Source of the DNA: a virus
DNA: 24,094 nt
Reading direction: 5' to 3' (one strand)
Virus record (IMG/VR): IMGVR_UViG_3300008459_000392
Location: 1 to 24,094 of that record
Shown here piece after piece: positions 23,490-24,094 of the stretch. The translations under genes were made by a program, and so were the position numbers. The notes under the pieces were generated by a model that did no database searches, was not told the DNA's origin, and saw nothing but the letters and a program-made list of their open reading frames with translations. Numbering within the stretch: the stretch's first letter is position 1; every line of letters begins with the position of its first letter.

Positions 23490-23641
23490 ATAACAAGAAA
23501 CGAAGCGATAGCATCAATCTTTCTTAGCTCATTGAAAATTTAGCTTTTGTCCTAGCGTAAGCGATGATGGACTGGAAATAGAAGAAATTCTATTTTCACA
23601 TGCATTCGTAAGGCCTTACAGTGCAGCTGAAAATAGAATGT
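23490..23641 (+). other. tRNA leader with alternative hairpins
   Basis: This stretch has no convincing ORF. It holds three copies of one arm. AAATAGAA (23576-23583) can pair with TTCTATTT (23588-23595) around a GAAA loop. The same strand, extended to TTCTATTTTCA (23588-23598), can instead pair perfectly over 11 bp with TGAAAATAGAA (23628-23638), which ends three bases before the first tRNA. Between lies a perfect 12-base palindrome GTAAGGCCTTAC (23608-23619). The hairpins exclude each other. They may steer tRNA precursor processing or expression. No known RNA family is recognised. Confidence 0.6.
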
Positions 23642-23715
23642 TGCCCCATCGTCTAGCGGTAGGATATCTGACTTTGAATCAGAAGAGCGCGGTTCGAATC
23701 CTCGTGGGGCATCCA
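23642..23715 (+). tRNA. tRNA-Gln (anticodon TTG)
   Basis: The acceptor stem TGCCCCA pairs with TGGGGCA, followed by discriminator T and an encoded CCA. The anticodon stem TCTGA/TCAGA holds loop CTTTGAA with anticodon TTG at 23674-23676. The U1-A72 pair is the usual Gln identity feature. The T arm has one mismatched pair. Confidence 0.94.
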
Positions 23716-23723
23716 ATTATCAT

Positions 23724-23801
23724 CTGGGTGTAGCTCAGTCTGCGTAGAGTGCTTGCCTTGGAAGCAAGAAGTCGCTGGTTCAAATCCAGTCACCCAGACC
23801 A
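23724..23801 (+). tRNA. tRNA-Pro (anticodon TGG)
   Basis: The acceptor stem CTGGGTG pairs with CACCCAG, with A73 and encoded CCA. The D stem is GCTC/GAGT, the anticodon stem CTTGC/GCAAG and the T stem GCTGG/CCAGT. The loop CTTGGAA puts TGG at 23759-23761, which reads Pro codons. C1-G72 and A73 are known features of bacterial tRNA-Pro. The base after the anticodon is A, where Pro tRNAs normally have G37. Confidence 0.88.
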
Positions 23802-23806
23802 AATAT

Positions 23807-23889
23807 ATCGGTGTAGCGTATAGGTAGCTGGTGCTACCACGGGCCTCCAAAACCCGCCGCAAGGAGTTCGATTCTTCACACCGGTGCCA
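23807..23889 (+). tRNA. tRNA-Trp (anticodon CCA), unusual D arm
   Basis: The acceptor stem ATCGGTG pairs with CACCGGT (one T-G pair), with G73, the normal Trp discriminator, and encoded CCA. The loop CTCCAAA puts CCA at 23847-23849. The length of 83 is about 7 more than usual, all in the D region, where a 6-bp hairpin GGTAGC-TGGT-GCTACC follows seven extra bases. Confidence 0.85.
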
Positions 23890-23895
23890 ACTAAC

Positions 23896-23977
23896 GGTGT
23901 GTGGCCCGGATGGTAAGGGGATGGATTGCAAATCCATAGCACGAAAGTAGTCAGTTCGATTCTGACACACACCTCCA
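23896..23977 (+). tRNA. tRNA-Cys (anticodon GCA), extended variable region
   Basis: The acceptor stem GGTGTGT pairs with ACACACC, with T73, the Cys discriminator, and encoded CCA. The anticodon stem ATGGA/TCCAT holds loop TTGCAAA, with GCA at 23928-23930. The T stem is GTCAG/CTGAC. The variable region has 12 bases (AGCACGAAAGTA) instead of the usual 4 or 5. Confidence 0.86.
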
Positions 23978-23982
23978 ATCAT

Positions 23983-24053
23983 AGCGACAGCAGTGGTCTG
24001 CACAGAGGTCTCATAAGCCTCGAGGCTGGGTTCGATTCTCAGTGGCGCTACCA
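23983..24053 (+). tRNA. tRNA-Met or tRNA-Ile2 (anticodon CAT), short D arm
   Basis: The acceptor stem AGCGACA pairs with TGGCGCT apart from one A-G mismatch, with A73 and encoded CCA. The T stem is CTGGG/CTCAG. The loop CTCATAA puts CAT at 24012-24014, which may read Met, or Ile if the C is modified to lysidine. The initiator feature of three G-C pairs is absent. Only 71 bases long: the D arm is GCAG-TGGT-CTGC. Confidence 0.75.
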
Positions 24054-24074
24054 AAAATAATTCTAACAAAATGA

Positions 24075-24094
24075 AAATAGGGGGTTTACAAACC
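24075..24094 (+). promoter_or_regulatory. Fourth copy of the conserved promoter block, cut by the window edge
   Basis: AAATAGGGGG runs into TTTACA at 24085-24090. The -10 region lies beyond the window. The copy shows that a further plus-strand unit begins just after the tRNA cluster. Confidence 0.65.

Noticed and set aside
23576-23638. CRISPR-like or direct repeat array from the three AAATAGAA-type arms
   Set aside because: The arms are inverted partners at unequal spacing with no repeated spacers; hairpins explain them better.
23653-24069. Minus-strand ORFs of 138 and 62 codons across the tRNA cluster
   Set aside because: They are antisense to five well-formed tRNAs. Peptides such as VTGFEPATSCFQ are known artefacts of translated tRNA arrays.

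Overview
The window is part of an AT-rich genome of a tailed phage (myovirus) of the T4 superfamily. Nearly every large reading frame matches a T4 baseplate, tail or head-completion protein. The 8-bp late promoter TATAAATA recurs upstream of structural genes, and tRNA genes plus sigma70-type promoters lie at the right end. Several proteins depart from enteric T4 in size, domain make-up and order, in the manner of marine or 'far' T4-like phages. The host is probably a Gram-negative bacterium: the lysis enzyme carries a lipoprotein signal and the tail spike carries peptidoglycan hydrolases. I cannot name the host species.

Left block (1-18117, all minus strand, read from right to left): gp48-like tube cap, gp53 wedge, gp27-like hub, a short gp5 made only of OB-fold and tail lysozyme, a separate amidase protein, a separate beta-helix spike protein, gp25, gp6, two conserved structural proteins in the gp7 slot, gp8, a 1406-residue DUF4815-type protein ending in a Gly-rich linker and a Hint domain, and the start of another virion protein that runs off the window. 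Spacing is tight, with ATGA and TAATG stop/start overlaps. Together these genes encode the baseplate hub, spike, wedges and peripheral appendages.

Middle block (18162-22684, plus strand): gp4 head-completion nuclease-like protein, an unidentified conserved protein, a gp54/gp19-like tube protein, gp26, a gp51 frame and a probable tape measure. Gp26 ends at a run of eight T followed at once by the stop, and the -1 frame is open through the whole gp51 frame. I infer a programmed -1 frameshift giving gp26 and a gp26-gp51 fusion just upstream of the tape measure, the same logic as lambda G/GT. Interlocked divergent late promoters at 18126-18155 serve the left and middle blocks.

Right block (22685-24094): a minus-strand lipoprotein cysteine hydrolase (probable lysin) converges on the tape measure gene across a perfect 12-bp inverted repeat. 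Then come two plus-strand transcription units, each starting with a strongly conserved promoter block (GAAATAGGGG-GTTTACA). The first encodes a highly structured RNA, possibly with a 32-codon ORF, ending in a strong terminator. The second has a leader with alternative hairpins and five tRNA genes (Gln, Pro, Trp, Cys, Met/Ile2). A further promoter copy starts at the window edge, and one lies antisense inside the late gene block near 10420.
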